Shown: piece by piece, positions 48,555 to 56,412 of the stretch
Layout: each line of letters opens with the position of its first letter
Numbering within the stretch: the first letter of the stretch is position 1
Origin: DATFLS01 sp964413425
GTDB lineage: Bacteria; Fidelibacterota; JAANXI01
NCBI GenBank assembly: GCA_964413425.1
Contig: CAYPST010000012.1
Span: forward strand, 3,567 to 67,566
Direction: 5' to 3'
Length of the DNA stretch: 64,000 nt
Translations under genes and position numbers: made by a program
The notes under the pieces: generated by a model
Database searches by the model: none
Seen by the model: the letters and a program-made list of their open reading frames with translations, nothing else
Told to the model about the DNA's origin: nothing

Positions 48555-49925
48555 TCATTCATTTTTATTATGCAGCCCGTATTTCTGCATCCGGTAGATC
48601 AATACATGCCGCGGAATGACAAGATCTCTGGCCGCCTGCGACTGATTGCCTTCGTTTCTGCTTAATGCTTGTTGGATGGCGTTCCGTTCGATTTCTTCCA
48701 GTGTGAAACCACGAAAATCTATAGGAGATTCGCTCCTGGTTTGATGAGCATCCCTTATTTGCGGGGGCAAATCATTGATGGTGATCTCACTATCTTCAGC
48801 CATGACCACTGCCCGTTGCATGGCATTGCGTAATTCCCGGACATTCCCCGGAAATTCGTAGGAATGCAATCGTTCGTAAACCACATCGCCCATCCGAAAG
48901 GAGGATCCTCCGGCAAATTCCTGCAGAAAATATTCTGCTAACAGATCAATATCTTCTCCACGATCCCGCAGAGGCGGCAGGGTGATACTCACCACATTCA
49001 ACCGGTAGTACAGATCCTTCCGAAATAAGCCTTCCTCTACCAGCGACTGGAGATCCTGGTTGGTCGCCGCTATGATCCGGATGTTCAGCGCAATGGTTTC
49101 CTCACCCCCGACCCGTCTGATATCATGTTCCTGGAGCACCCGAAGCAGTTTAACCTGCACGTGCAGGGGGAGTTCGGCAATTTCATCGAGGAAAATCGTG
49201 CCCCTGTTCGCCTGCTCGAAGCTCCCGATATGGCGCCGGTCTGCCCCGGTGAAGGCCCCTTTCTCGTGGCCAAACAACTCACTTTCCATCAGCGTCTCCG
49301 GAATGGAACCGCAGTTCACCGGCACAAAGTTGTTCTCCACGCGGCGGCTGTTGTTGTGGATGGCTTTGGCCAATTCCTCCTTCCCGGTGCCCGTCTCACC
49401 CAACAGGAGCACCGGGGCATCGCTCACCGCCACCTTCTCTGCGGTGCGATACACTTCTTGCATCGGGGGGCTCTCTCCAATGAGATTGTCAAATCGAGAT
49501 CGATCCAGCATTTGCTGCCGCAGGTTGACATTCGACTCCTCCAGGTGCCGGATTCGCAGAGATTTTTCGATGACAAAGGCCAGTTGATCCGTGGCGAAGG
49601 GTTTGGTCAGGTAATCTGCGGCCCCGAATTTCACCGCTTTCATGGCATCGTCCATGGTCCCATAGGCGGTCATCATAATGACCGTGGTCTCCGGGACATC
49701 AGCCATGATCTGCTTCAGTACATCCATCCCGGAGAGCCCCTCCATCCGCAAGTCTGTGAGCACCACATCAAAGGGCTCCTTCTCAAACTGTTCCAATCCC
49801 GTCTGCCCGGAGTTGGCTGTGTCCACCTGATAGCCACGCTGCTTCAATTCAAAGTAAATCACCCGGGCAAGACTCACATCATCATCAATCACCAGAATTT
49901 TTGCCTGACTGATATCAAATGGCAT
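48555..49925 (-). CDS. NtrC-family sigma-54-dependent response regulator
   Basis: The 456-residue protein has a receiver domain with phospho-acceptor Asp58 (VVLTDLRMEG) and a AAA+ domain with Walker A LLGETGTGKEE and the sigma-54-contacting HEKGAFTGADRR. Walker B-like TIFLDEIAELP is also present. A Fis-type helix-turn-helix ends the protein (NEGNQSQAARDLVIPRHVLIYRMQKYGLH). It activates sigma-54 promoters when phosphorylated, probably by the kinase encoded 3 nt upstream. The target genes are unknown; the PII gene just beyond the kinase is a candidate. Confidence 0.95.
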   Translation of the reverse strand: MPFDISQAKILVIDDDVSLARVIYFELKQRGYQVDTANSGQTGLEQFEKEPFDVVLTDLRMEGLSGMDVLKQIMADVPETTVIMMTAYGTMDDAMKAVKFGAADYLTKPFATDQLAFVIEKSLRIRHLEESNVNLRQQMLDRSRFDNLIGESPPMQEVYRTAEKVAVSDAPVLLLGETGTGKEELAKAIHNNSRRVENNFVPVNCGSIPETLMESELFGHEKGAFTGADRRHIGSFEQANRGTIFLDEIAELPLHVQVKLLRVLQEHDIRRVGGEETIALNIRIIAATNQDLQSLVEEGLFRKDLYYRLNVVSITLPPLRDRGEDIDLLAEYFLQEFAGGSSFRMGDVVYERLHSYEFPGNVRELRNAMQRAVVMAEDSEITINDLPPQIRDAHQTRSESPIDFRGFTLEEIERNAIQQALSRNEGNQSQAARDLVIPRHVLIYRMQKYGLHNKNE

Positions 49926-49928
49926 TTT

Positions 49929-51041
49929 TTATTCTCTCGGTAATGAAATATTCACAGTTGTTCCTTTGCGCTCCAGGCTTTCCAGTGAAATCCGACCATC
50001 ATTGCTTTCAACCATCCGTTTGACAATGGGTAATCCCAGCCCGGTCCCATTGTGTTTGGTGGTATAAAAGGTTTGCCATATTTTCGTTTGCTGGTCCGGT
50101 GACATCCCAATCCCTTCGTCTTGAATGGTCACATGAAGTTGTTGATCATCCAACTGAGCCGTCAGATGGATGACGCCACCCTTCGGCATGGCATCGATTG
50201 AGTTCAACAGTATATTCAATAAAATCTGATACAGATGATTCATATCCATGGTCAGGGTGACGGGTGTCGATGGCAGGCGGACTGAAAAGGCGATGTTACG
50301 TTTCCGAATCTTTTCCGAGAGCAACTTCTGGATGGAATCCATCACTTCACTCAGCTGAAAGGTATGAACTTCTCTGGCGCCGGTTTGTGCTGCTTTCAGA
50401 TAATTTTCCACCACCTGATTCAATCGGTTCGCTTCCCTGATCAGAATATCTGCCACTTCCCGTTTGTCCTCCTCCTCCAGTTGTCCATCAGAGAGCAATT
50501 TCGCCGAGCCTTTAATCGAACCCAGGGGATTACGGACCTCATGCGCCAATGAGGCGGTCAATTCTCCCAGCACGGCCAGCCGGTCAGCAACCCGGAGATT
50601 TTCTTCGGTGGCAAGGAGCTGGCGTGATTGCCTCCGGAGTTCCTCAAGCGAATGATCCAATTGAGTTGCCGTGGTTTCATAGCGTTGACGTTCTCGCTCC
50701 TGCCGCACAACCAGCAGACCTGTTACTATTCCAACGATATTATATAACACCATCTCCAGCAATTTATTCACTCCCTGCTCAGGACTGACGCGCCAATGCG
50801 ACAGGAGATGGGGGAAATAGATCACGCTAATCATGACTGACGCCCCGATGCCTCCGACCAGCTGGAACCGGAAAGCGGCAATAATAATCGGAAGGTAATA
50901 TAACCGTCGGTAGATATCGTGAAACATGGCTTCGGACAGGGTGGTCTTATAATGCAGGACGCTGATGCCGAGAATCAAACTGGCCACAAACCAGAAGACC
51001 CAATCCCGCCACCAGACTTCCGCGTTGTTCGGCTTGATCAT
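49929..51041 (-). CDS. Sensor histidine kinase paired with the NtrC-type regulator
   Basis: The 370-residue protein has four or five N-terminal membrane helices without a large periplasmic domain, then a coiled coil. The HisKA domain has the phospho-acceptor His near residue 167 (LAHEVRNPLGSIKG). The ATPase domain has N-box LLNILLNSIDAMP, G1 IQDEGIGMSP and G2 HNGTGLGLPIVKRM. The membrane-embedded sensor suggests a signal within or near the membrane. It is translated just ahead of the regulator with a 3-nt gap. Confidence 0.94.
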   Translation of the reverse strand: MIKPNNAEVWWRDWVFWFVASLILGISVLHYKTTLSEAMFHDIYRRLYYLPIIIAAFRFQLVGGIGASVMISVIYFPHLLSHWRVSPEQGVNKLLEMVLYNIVGIVTGLLVVRQERERQRYETTATQLDHSLEELRRQSRQLLATEENLRVADRLAVLGELTASLAHEVRNPLGSIKGSAKLLSDGQLEEEDKREVADILIREANRLNQVVENYLKAAQTGAREVHTFQLSEVMDSIQKLLSEKIRKRNIAFSVRLPSTPVTLTMDMNHLYQILLNILLNSIDAMPKGGVIHLTAQLDDQQLHVTIQDEGIGMSPDQQTKIWQTFYTTKHNGTGLGLPIVKRMVESNDGRISLESLERKGTTVNISLPRE

Positions 51042-51286
51042 TTACTCCCGGCCTCTGTATGGGATTATGGAAAAACCACAACGATCACGCAGGCTGGCAA
51101 TGGTGCAGACACCTAACACAAATTTTCTCCCTGGCTTCCACGGAATGTTGTAACGGCACATTCTGATTATAAAAAGAGCGTTGCAACCTGTGATATCTCC
51201 CGTGTGCTCTGTAAACACTCTCATACCATTGGAACATAACTATATCGCTCGTGTTCCCCCCGGAATGAAGAATAGCCCTCCCGGTA

Positions 51287-51658
51287 TCAGGACGTTTCCA
51301 GGACCTCTCGTAACTTACGCAGCCCTGCTTGTCCGGATTGACCCGATCGGATCTGCATCATGGTTTCCACAGGCGTGACATACACATAACCGTCTCCAGA
51401 CCCGCCTGAATACGCGTGGTGCCGGATCAGGTGGAGGTATTTCTCAAGATTCTGTTCCCGGCAGATGAATTCCAGTTTCGCCATTTTGGTATACTGTTCC
51501 ACGCATTCCATGGAATAATCCACCTGTTTCGGGTCGATCAAATGAGAACCCACCCCCATAATGTTATCTACCACAAAAGCCTGGATTCCTTCCTGTTCCA
51601 GTGCGTCTATTACCCGGGCTACCTTCTCACAGCGAACAATGGCTTTGACTTCTCTCAT
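51287..51658 (-). CDS. Divergent PII-family protein
   Basis: The 123-residue protein has the PII fold pattern: MREVKAIVRCEKVARVIDALEQEGI at the start and GGSGDGYVYVTPVETMMQIRSGQ as the C-loop region. The T-loop is changed (GVGSHLIDPKQVDY) and lacks the usual uridylylated Tyr of GlnB/GlnK. PII proteins normally sense ATP/ADP and 2-oxoglutarate, but PII-like variants also occur next to metal-efflux and carbon-transport genes. No amtB or glnA is near, and the island around it is metal-related. Confidence 0.85.
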   Translation of the reverse strand: MREVKAIVRCEKVARVIDALEQEGIQAFVVDNIMGVGSHLIDPKQVDYSMECVEQYTKMAKLEFICREQNLEKYLHLIRHHAYSGGSGDGYVYVTPVETMMQIRSGQSGQAGLRKLREVLETS

Positions 51659-51975
51659 GAGAGTACTCCCTTATGAGTTGTTTGCAATTAATTTCCAGAT
51701 ATGACGCATTGAGGAGCTCTGCCCTCCATTTGTTAATGCCTCACCATATATACTTTCCATTCTCCCCTATTCCGGAGTTCAAAATATATACCATTCCCGT
51801 AAATACGGGATCTGAATAGTCAAGGTGTAGAATATTCTACAACACGACACGCAGTTTTGGCATTCCGGAGAATGTACGGATGTGAGTGATTGTTCTGCCG
51901 GGATGGTATAGAGAAGGCAGAGTTCGTACCTAACTGACCTCGCGCTGTCCCCCTTACCGGGAGATTCTTTTGTCA
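51659..51975. other. Intergenic, about 320 nt
   Basis: No intact gene is visible. The stretch is the leader of the PII gene and the 3' flank of the HMA operon. A possible very small gene lies just to its right (51976-52098). Confidence 0.4.
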
Positions 51976-52098
51976 TCAACAAAAGGGATGGCCGGCGGAG
52001 CAGTCCATGTTACTCATCTTGCACAGGGCATACTCGCCAAGTACCCTGGTTCCTTTAATTCGCCCGATTCCGCATCACAAGATACGCCCGGAGAACAT
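51976..52098 (-). CDS. Possible 40-residue selenopeptide or decayed small gene
   Basis: An ATG lies one base after the HMA gene stop. Read through one TGA (codon 8), the frame gives a 40-residue Cys-rich product: GRIL, the TGA, CGIGRIKGTRVLGEYAL, then CKMSNMDCSAGHPFC before two consecutive TGA stops. A hairpin lies downstream of the first TGA: CAGGGTACT pairs with AGTA and CCCTG around the loop TGGCG, about 35 nt from the TGA. This is within the range allowed for bacterial SECIS elements but at its edge. The family is unknown to me, and the TGA may simply be a stop in a dead gene. Confidence 0.3.
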
Positions 52099-52099
52099 A

Positions 52100-52936
52100 C
52101 TATTTCACCACAACATAATGATCCTTCTCATCCGGAAATCCGGTAAACCGCAGGGTGACCGATGCTGAATTTTCTTTCCGCTGACAGGGAAAGCAAAGGA
52201 TGCCGGCAACCGAACCAGTGCCGTCACTTTCGGTGATCTCTGCCAATGGTACCCACCCCATGGGGGCTATTTCACCCTTTTCAGCCTCCAGGGTTACTTG
52301 CTCGTCCCAATTGATAGGCAAAACTTCCATATGTTTACTCCAGAGCGAAACAAAAACAACGGTATGGGTGTCTGCATTCTGCTGTGTATACCATGCAGGC
52401 GTGGCACCTTTTCGTTCGTGCAGCCACCTGATTGTTTTTGGTATCTGCTCCGGGGAAAGGAGTCGCATTCCGCTATGGGCAAAAAACCGCTCCACATCAG
52501 GGATCCTGGATTCGGATCGATCTGTCAGTCGATCCAACTTTTTCTCCGCTTCTATCGGGCCATATTTTAACGCCGCCTGGTACCCACCCGCCGAGGACAC
52601 CGCATCGGCCAATATCTGGAGATCAACCTCTTCAGGATCAAATCGCACCAGAGCCTCTCGCCGATCAAAATTAACCAGCACTTCTTCGACACCCTTAGTT
52701 CGTTCGAGTGCACCCTGCACCCGTTGGACACAATGGGGGTTTCAGGTCATTCCGGCAATAGCGAATGACACATCCATCAGGTTACCGGGCTCTCCTGTCA
52801 TTCCGGCATTGTACCACAGCTCTTTCACTGTTTCTCTCCAGGAGAATACCTTTTCCGGGCGTCCGAAAACCATTAAACCCGAGCCATACAACAGGAGAGT
52901 TCTGAGCACTTTCCGGCGAGGTGCCATCATACACAT
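52100..52936 (-). CDS. Exported HMA-domain protein, probable selenoprotein (TGA as Sec)
   Basis: The frame is continuous from the ATG at 52936 to 52100 except for one TGA at codon 65 (52742-52744). The start has a GGAAGG site 5 nt upstream. Residues 5-35 look like a twin-arginine signal peptide (PRRKVLRTLLLYGSG). An HMA metal-binding domain follows: MDVSFAIAGMT, the TGA, NPHCVQRVQGALERTKGVEEV. The TGA stands exactly at the first Cys of the GMTC motif. The downstream part (about residues 135-278) is a domain I do not recognise. A SECIS-like hairpin follows the TGA. The spacing to the second Cys is three residues, not the usual two. The alternative is a nonsense mutation. Confidence 0.65.
52705..52723 (-). 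promoter_or_regulatory. Candidate bacterial SECIS hairpin
   Basis: On the mRNA strand, CGGGUGC pairs with GCACUCG over 7 bp (one G-U) around the loop AGGGU. The stem begins 18 nt and the loop 25 nt after the TGA. General bacterial SECIS models ask for a loop 16-37 nt from the UGA with a G among the first two loop bases and a stem of at least 4 bp; all are met. Confidence 0.6.
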
Positions 52937-52949
52937 GATTTCCTTCCTC

Positions 52950-53420
52950 TTACACATTCCGGGTAATATAGATTGTCTCATTTTTCACCAACGCATTATA
53001 CGGATCCAGCGGCCTGGGCGGCGGTCCCTTGATATTGATCCCCTGCAGGTTGTAATGCCCATCGTGACAGGCGCACCAGATGTGCTGCAGATCTTCCCGA
53101 TACTGGACAATACATGACAGATGGGTACAGATGGCAGAGAAGGCCCGGTATTCGGTATCAGGTCCCGGGGTTCGGAGCAATATCACGGGTTTCGAACCAA
53201 ATTTAATAATTTTCCCGGTGTTTGGCGGTAACTCGCCAACCGTTCCAGCCTTTACTGCTGCCGGCAACGCCTCGGCAATCTTCGGTGGAATGAGGTATTT
53301 ATACACAGGATAAAAAATTGAGAGCGCCCACAAACCAACAGTTGAACCCAACAGGATATTAAGAATTTTTCGACGACTGGGGCTTTTTTCCAGAGTGTTA
53401 TGGTGCTCAATCTTATCCAT
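52950..53420 (-). CDS. Exported Rieske [2Fe-2S] protein
   Basis: The 156-residue protein has a twin-arginine-type N-terminus (SPSRRKILNILLGSTVGLWAL) acting as signal or anchor, then a Rieske domain. The cluster ligands are in CTHLSCIV (Cys and His) and CACHDGHYN (Cys and His). It resembles the small Rieske subunits of cytochrome bc/b6f-type complexes, but no cytochrome b gene is near. It sits 13 nt before the exported HMA protein and 46 nt after lgt, so a shared periplasmic job with the HMA protein is likely. Confidence 0.92.
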   Translation of the reverse strand: MDKIEHHNTLEKSPSRRKILNILLGSTVGLWALSIFYPVYKYLIPPKIAEALPAAVKAGTVGELPPNTGKIIKFGSKPVILLRTPGPDTEYRAFSAICTHLSCIVQYREDLQHIWCACHDGHYNLQGINIKGPPPRPLDPYNALVKNETIYITRNV

Positions 53421-53466
53421 TAGTTCATCCCACTCTCTTTTGGAAAGGACACGATAAATCGCGCCC

Positions 53467-54330
53467 TTACGATGTTTTTGTCACGAACTGCAACCGGTCT
53501 TTTCTACGAAGAATCAATATTCCAATTCCCAGTAAAACCATGCCAGAACTCAAAATCTGTCCCATGGTGAAAACGGTAACAACCGTTCCCAGCTGAACAT
53601 CCGGCTGACGGAAGAACTCTATTCCGAAACGGAATATCCCATACCCAAGTAGGTACAAGGCCGCCATGGAATTCTCGGCAAACCGTTTTTTTCCGATAAC
53701 CCAAAGCAGGAGAAACAACACCAGTCCTTCCAGCAGCGCTTCGTACAATTGCGACGGATGCCGGAGCAGACCGGCGGAATCCATGGGAAAATACATTCCC
53801 CAGGGAACGTCTGTGGGGCGCCCGTACAACATGCCGTTAATAAAACACCCGATCCGACCGAACATGAATCCCAGTGGAATCGCCGGCACCATCAGATCGG
53901 TGAATGTGAAGAAATTGACCTGATATTTCTTTGCAAAAAGAATAAATGCCACGGCAACACCCAGCATTCCCCCGTGGTAGGACATCCCGCTGAATCCGGT
54001 GAACTCAAGACCATTCTGGGTAGAGAAAGGCAGGACAATCTCCACCGGATGCATCAAATAGTAGCCCGCGTTATAGAACAACACATAACCCAACCGGCCA
54101 CCAACCAGAACTCCCACAATCGCCCAGGTAAAAAATCGCTCCACCATTGCCATATCATATTTGACCGATTCGGTCGTTACCCGGTACCGGATCAGCAGAT
54201 ACACCACCGCAAATGCGACAATATACATCACTCCGTACCAGCGTACCTGGAAGTGCCCCAAACTGAATATCACGGGATCAATTTTTGAGGGCAGATGCTG
54301 CCACCACTGCCAAATATTATTCATGTACAC
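53467..54330 (-). CDS. lgt: Prolipoprotein diacylglyceryl transferase
   Basis: Lgt attaches diacylglycerol to the lipobox Cys of prolipoproteins. The 287-residue protein has about seven membrane segments and the family motifs FSGMSYHGGMLGV (with the essential His) and MFGRIGCFINGMLYGRPT. RHPSQLYEALLEG is also present. The start is either GTG at 54330 or ATG at 54324; GGGAG fits either. In this place it belongs to the ICMT-lgt-Rieske-HMA operon rather than to a housekeeping cluster, so a second lgt elsewhere is possible. Confidence 0.95.
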   Translation of the reverse strand: MYMNNIWQWWQHLPSKIDPVIFSLGHFQVRWYGVMYIVAFAVVYLLIRYRVTTESVKYDMAMVERFFTWAIVGVLVGGRLGYVLFYNAGYYLMHPVEIVLPFSTQNGLEFTGFSGMSYHGGMLGVAVAFILFAKKYQVNFFTFTDLMVPAIPLGFMFGRIGCFINGMLYGRPTDVPWGMYFPMDSAGLLRHPSQLYEALLEGLVLFLLLWVIGKKRFAENSMAALYLLGYGIFRFGIEFFRQPDVQLGTVVTVFTMGQILSSGMVLLGIGILILRRKDRLQFVTKTS

Positions 54331-54355
54331 TCGTTCTCCCTGAAAAATGCCAACA

Positions 54356-55066
54356 CTATTGCTGATTCTCCGGATTCATATCCCTCTCTGCATGTGGTGG
54401 TAACAGGAGTGGTATTCCTCCATGTTCACCAAATTGCTCCTCGGGTATTTTCCCCCAGGGGAAAAAACGGGGAACCCGTGACGCATAGTCGTAATACGCC
54501 TGTCCGAACTGTTCCGCCACCGTTCGTTCTTCTCGTAACGCCAGGCGATAATAAGCATACATGAGAATGGGGAACATGATCAGTCCCAGCACCGTCGCCC
54601 ATTGGATGAGCAGGCCCAAGCTAAAAATGAACATGCCCAGGTACTGGGGATGCCGGATCTTCTCGTAAATACCAGAGGTCACCAGTTCTCCCTGGGCAGC
54701 ATGAATGCGCTTCCATCCCTGGCCCAGGAGGATCAAACCGAATAGCATCAACAGGCCTCCAATCTGGCAGATGAGTAATTTCCCCCACAACGGGAAACCC
54801 AGCAGAGTTCCAAGTAGGTGTCCGTTGATATGAGAAAACGGATCAACCACCGGCAGCTGGATCTGCAGAACGGAGGTCAGAATATAAATGGTGAGTGGGA
54901 ACCCGTACATCTCTGTAAACAATGCGACCATAAACCCCGCGAAGACTCCAAGTGTTCGCCATTCGACCCGTTTATGCGGGCGCAGGAATCCGAATACAAA
55001 TCCGCCGAACAACGCAACATGAAAGATCACGGTTATCCACATGCCGTAATCGTAGGTATTTTCCAT
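54356..55066 (-). CDS. ICMT/phospholipid-methyltransferase-like membrane protein
   Basis: The 236-residue protein has about six membrane segments and the C-terminal SAM-binding signature of isoprenylcysteine carboxyl methyltransferases and related enzymes: SGIYEKIRHPQYLGMFIFSLGLL and ALREERTVAEQFGQAYYDYASRVPRFFP. Bacterial members with this pattern often occur next to metal-resistance genes, with unknown substrates. It lies 25 nt before lgt and 26 nt after the YHS gene, so it belongs to the operon. Confidence 0.85.
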   Translation of the reverse strand: MENTYDYGMWITVIFHVALFGGFVFGFLRPHKRVEWRTLGVFAGFMVALFTEMYGFPLTIYILTSVLQIQLPVVDPFSHINGHLLGTLLGFPLWGKLLICQIGGLLMLFGLILLGQGWKRIHAAQGELVTSGIYEKIRHPQYLGMFIFSLGLLIQWATVLGLIMFPILMYAYYRLALREERTVAEQFGQAYYDYASRVPRFFPWGKIPEEQFGEHGGIPLLLPPHAERDMNPENQQ

Positions 55067-55092
55067 TGCCAGATTTTCCTTACAGGAATGAA

Positions 55093-55308
55093 TTAGCTCG
55101 TGTTCTTGTCATATTCGTCTGTCAGTGAATTCTTGAGAACAGTCTCCGGAGGCTTCTCGAATGCCGCTTTGCAGCCGGAGCAGCTGAAATAATGGAAACT
55201 CCCTCGGTAATAACTATAGTAATAGGTCTCCGTTTCTCTTACCTGCATCCTGCGAACCGGATCAGTATAGTTATGAGTACCAATGATCCTCTCCTCTGAT
55301 TGGGTCAC
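55093..55308 (-). CDS. YHS-domain protein with altered Cys motif
   Basis: The 71-residue protein shows the YHS pattern: DPVRRMQVRETETYYYSYYRGSFHYFSCSGCKAAFEKPPE. YHS domains are small metal-binding modules found in copper P-type ATPases and related proteins. The usual DPVCGM has become DPVRRM, losing one Cys, while FSCSGC is kept. The start is GTG, overlapping the stop of the preceding gene by 4 nt. Confidence 0.8.
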   Translation of the reverse strand: MTQSEERIIGTHNYTDPVRRMQVRETETYYYSYYRGSFHYFSCSGCKAAFEKPPETVLKNSLTDEYDKNTS

Positions 55309-55697
55309 CCAAATTCCCCTTTGCCATTATCGAGTTGAAACATCTCCCAGCGATAGGTCTCCACTGGAAGGTCAGTATTCTTATTTTTGACACCCCGGCG
55401 TCGTATCTTGACACTGACGATATCGTGTCTGGTTACCAGCTCTTCGATGGCATATTCCACCTGATCAAAAATCTGCTGCTGATTAATCCAGATGTACACA
55501 AAATGCACCTGCAGCTCATTCAGTGACTCCCCTACCACTGCATTTTCGTGGCGAAACCGACAGGAATGTGCGAGAAACTCGGGCAACGTATGTATATCTT
55601 TCATATTGTAGACACTATCGATGAACCGGGTGACCACCCAGGCATTGAGCTGCGTTTGTAGTGTATGTTCTATCTTCGTTTTCATATTTGCAGTCAT
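55305..55697 (-). CDS. Hypothetical protein, possibly NTF2-like fold
   Basis: The 130-residue protein is the first gene of the operon leading to the HMA protein. It has no signal peptide or membrane segment. The pattern of helices followed by strands (VTRFIDSVYNMKDIHTLPEFLAHSC, then VHFVYIWINQQQIFDQVEYAIEEL, and RWEMFQLDNGKGEF) could be a SnoaL/NTF2-like fold, but I recognise no defining motif. It overlaps the YHS gene by 4 nt. Confidence 0.6.
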   Translation of the reverse strand: MTANMKTKIEHTLQTQLNAWVVTRFIDSVYNMKDIHTLPEFLAHSCRFRHENAVVGESLNELQVHFVYIWINQQQIFDQVEYAIEELVTRHDIVSVKIRRRGVKNKNTDLPVETYRWEMFQLDNGKGEFG

Positions 55698-56184
55698 TTT
55701 TTAAGGTTGTGTTTCACGTGTCCGCCTTATTCCTCCTGGAGGTATGAGAGCCATGCCCGTGGATAAAAAAATGCATCCCGAAGCATCCACCCACCAGTAT
55801 AAGCAAAAATCAATTTTTGCCTATCCATTCCATTTCCGTCTTCCTCCGTTACTGAATGGCTTTACATGTAGCAATCAAAATGCCAATTTACACCACAATG
55901 ATACTGAAGGTCTTAGACAGAGGGATTAAAAACTGATGGTATTCTCTAAGGATAGTCTAATTGGATAATATTCTTCATAATTATGTAGACTATTCACCAA
56001 TTTTTCTCCTCCGCTTCCACTATCAATCCTATATAGGATTCCCAGAATGATTTTTCTGCTTCATAATGCTTTCACATGCTGAACAATCACTGTCATCTTG
56101 CTAGTTTAAATCAACTTACGGCCCTTATATTTTGTAGGAACATGAGTAGAACTCCGGACCAGGGCGAATTTTTATTCCATCAAT
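55698..56184. other. Intergenic, about 490 nt, with operator-like palindrome
   Basis: This region separates the divergent HMA operon and the csoR remnant and must hold the promoters of both. AATCCTATATAGGATT at 56025-56040 is a perfect 16-bp palindrome and a good operator candidate. Spaced GATAGTCTA/TAGACTAT arms lie at about 55952-55992. No gene is visible. Confidence 0.5.
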
Positions 56185-56203
56185 TATACCCTGCCCCGGT
56201 ATA
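56185..56203 (+). promoter_or_regulatory. Putative CsoR operator
   Basis: TATACC, seven bases, GGTATA forms an inverted repeat 47 nt before the csoR start codon. CsoR-family repressors bind GC-centred repeats with TACC/GGTA arms and regulate their own gene with copA, so the position and sequence fit. Confidence 0.55.
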
Positions 56204-56250
56204 CTATTTGCGCGGAAATACACCGAACCGGTAAAAAAATCAGAAAAGGC

Positions 56251-56412
56251 ATGAACACGCTGCTCACCCGGCTCCGGCGGATTGAAGGCCAGATCCGGGG
56301 AATACAAAGAATGATCGAGAATGACCGCTACTGCATCGACATTCTGACCCAAACCGCGTCCATTATCTCTGCACTGAAAGCGATAGAAGATCAGCTGATG
56401 GAGCAGCATCGA
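56251..56412 (+). pseudogene. CsoR-type copper repressor, 3' truncated
   Basis: The first 54 residues are a good CsoR/DUF156 sequence: LLTRLRRIEGQIRGIQRMIENDRYCIDILTQTASIISALKAIEDQLMEQH, with the first copper-ligand Cys in RYCID and the His of EQH. A normal protein continues for 30 or more residues with the second Cys three residues after the His. Here the sequence changes after EQH into out-of-frame copA sequence, and the open frame runs on to 56502 as nonsense. The last part of the repressor is lost, so function is unlikely. Confidence 0.75.

Noticed and set aside
52742..52744. TGA in the HMA gene considered as a plain gene end
   Set aside because: The frame after the TGA continues the HMA domain without interruption for over 200 codons, so it is not a normal stop; a nonsense mutation remains the alternative.
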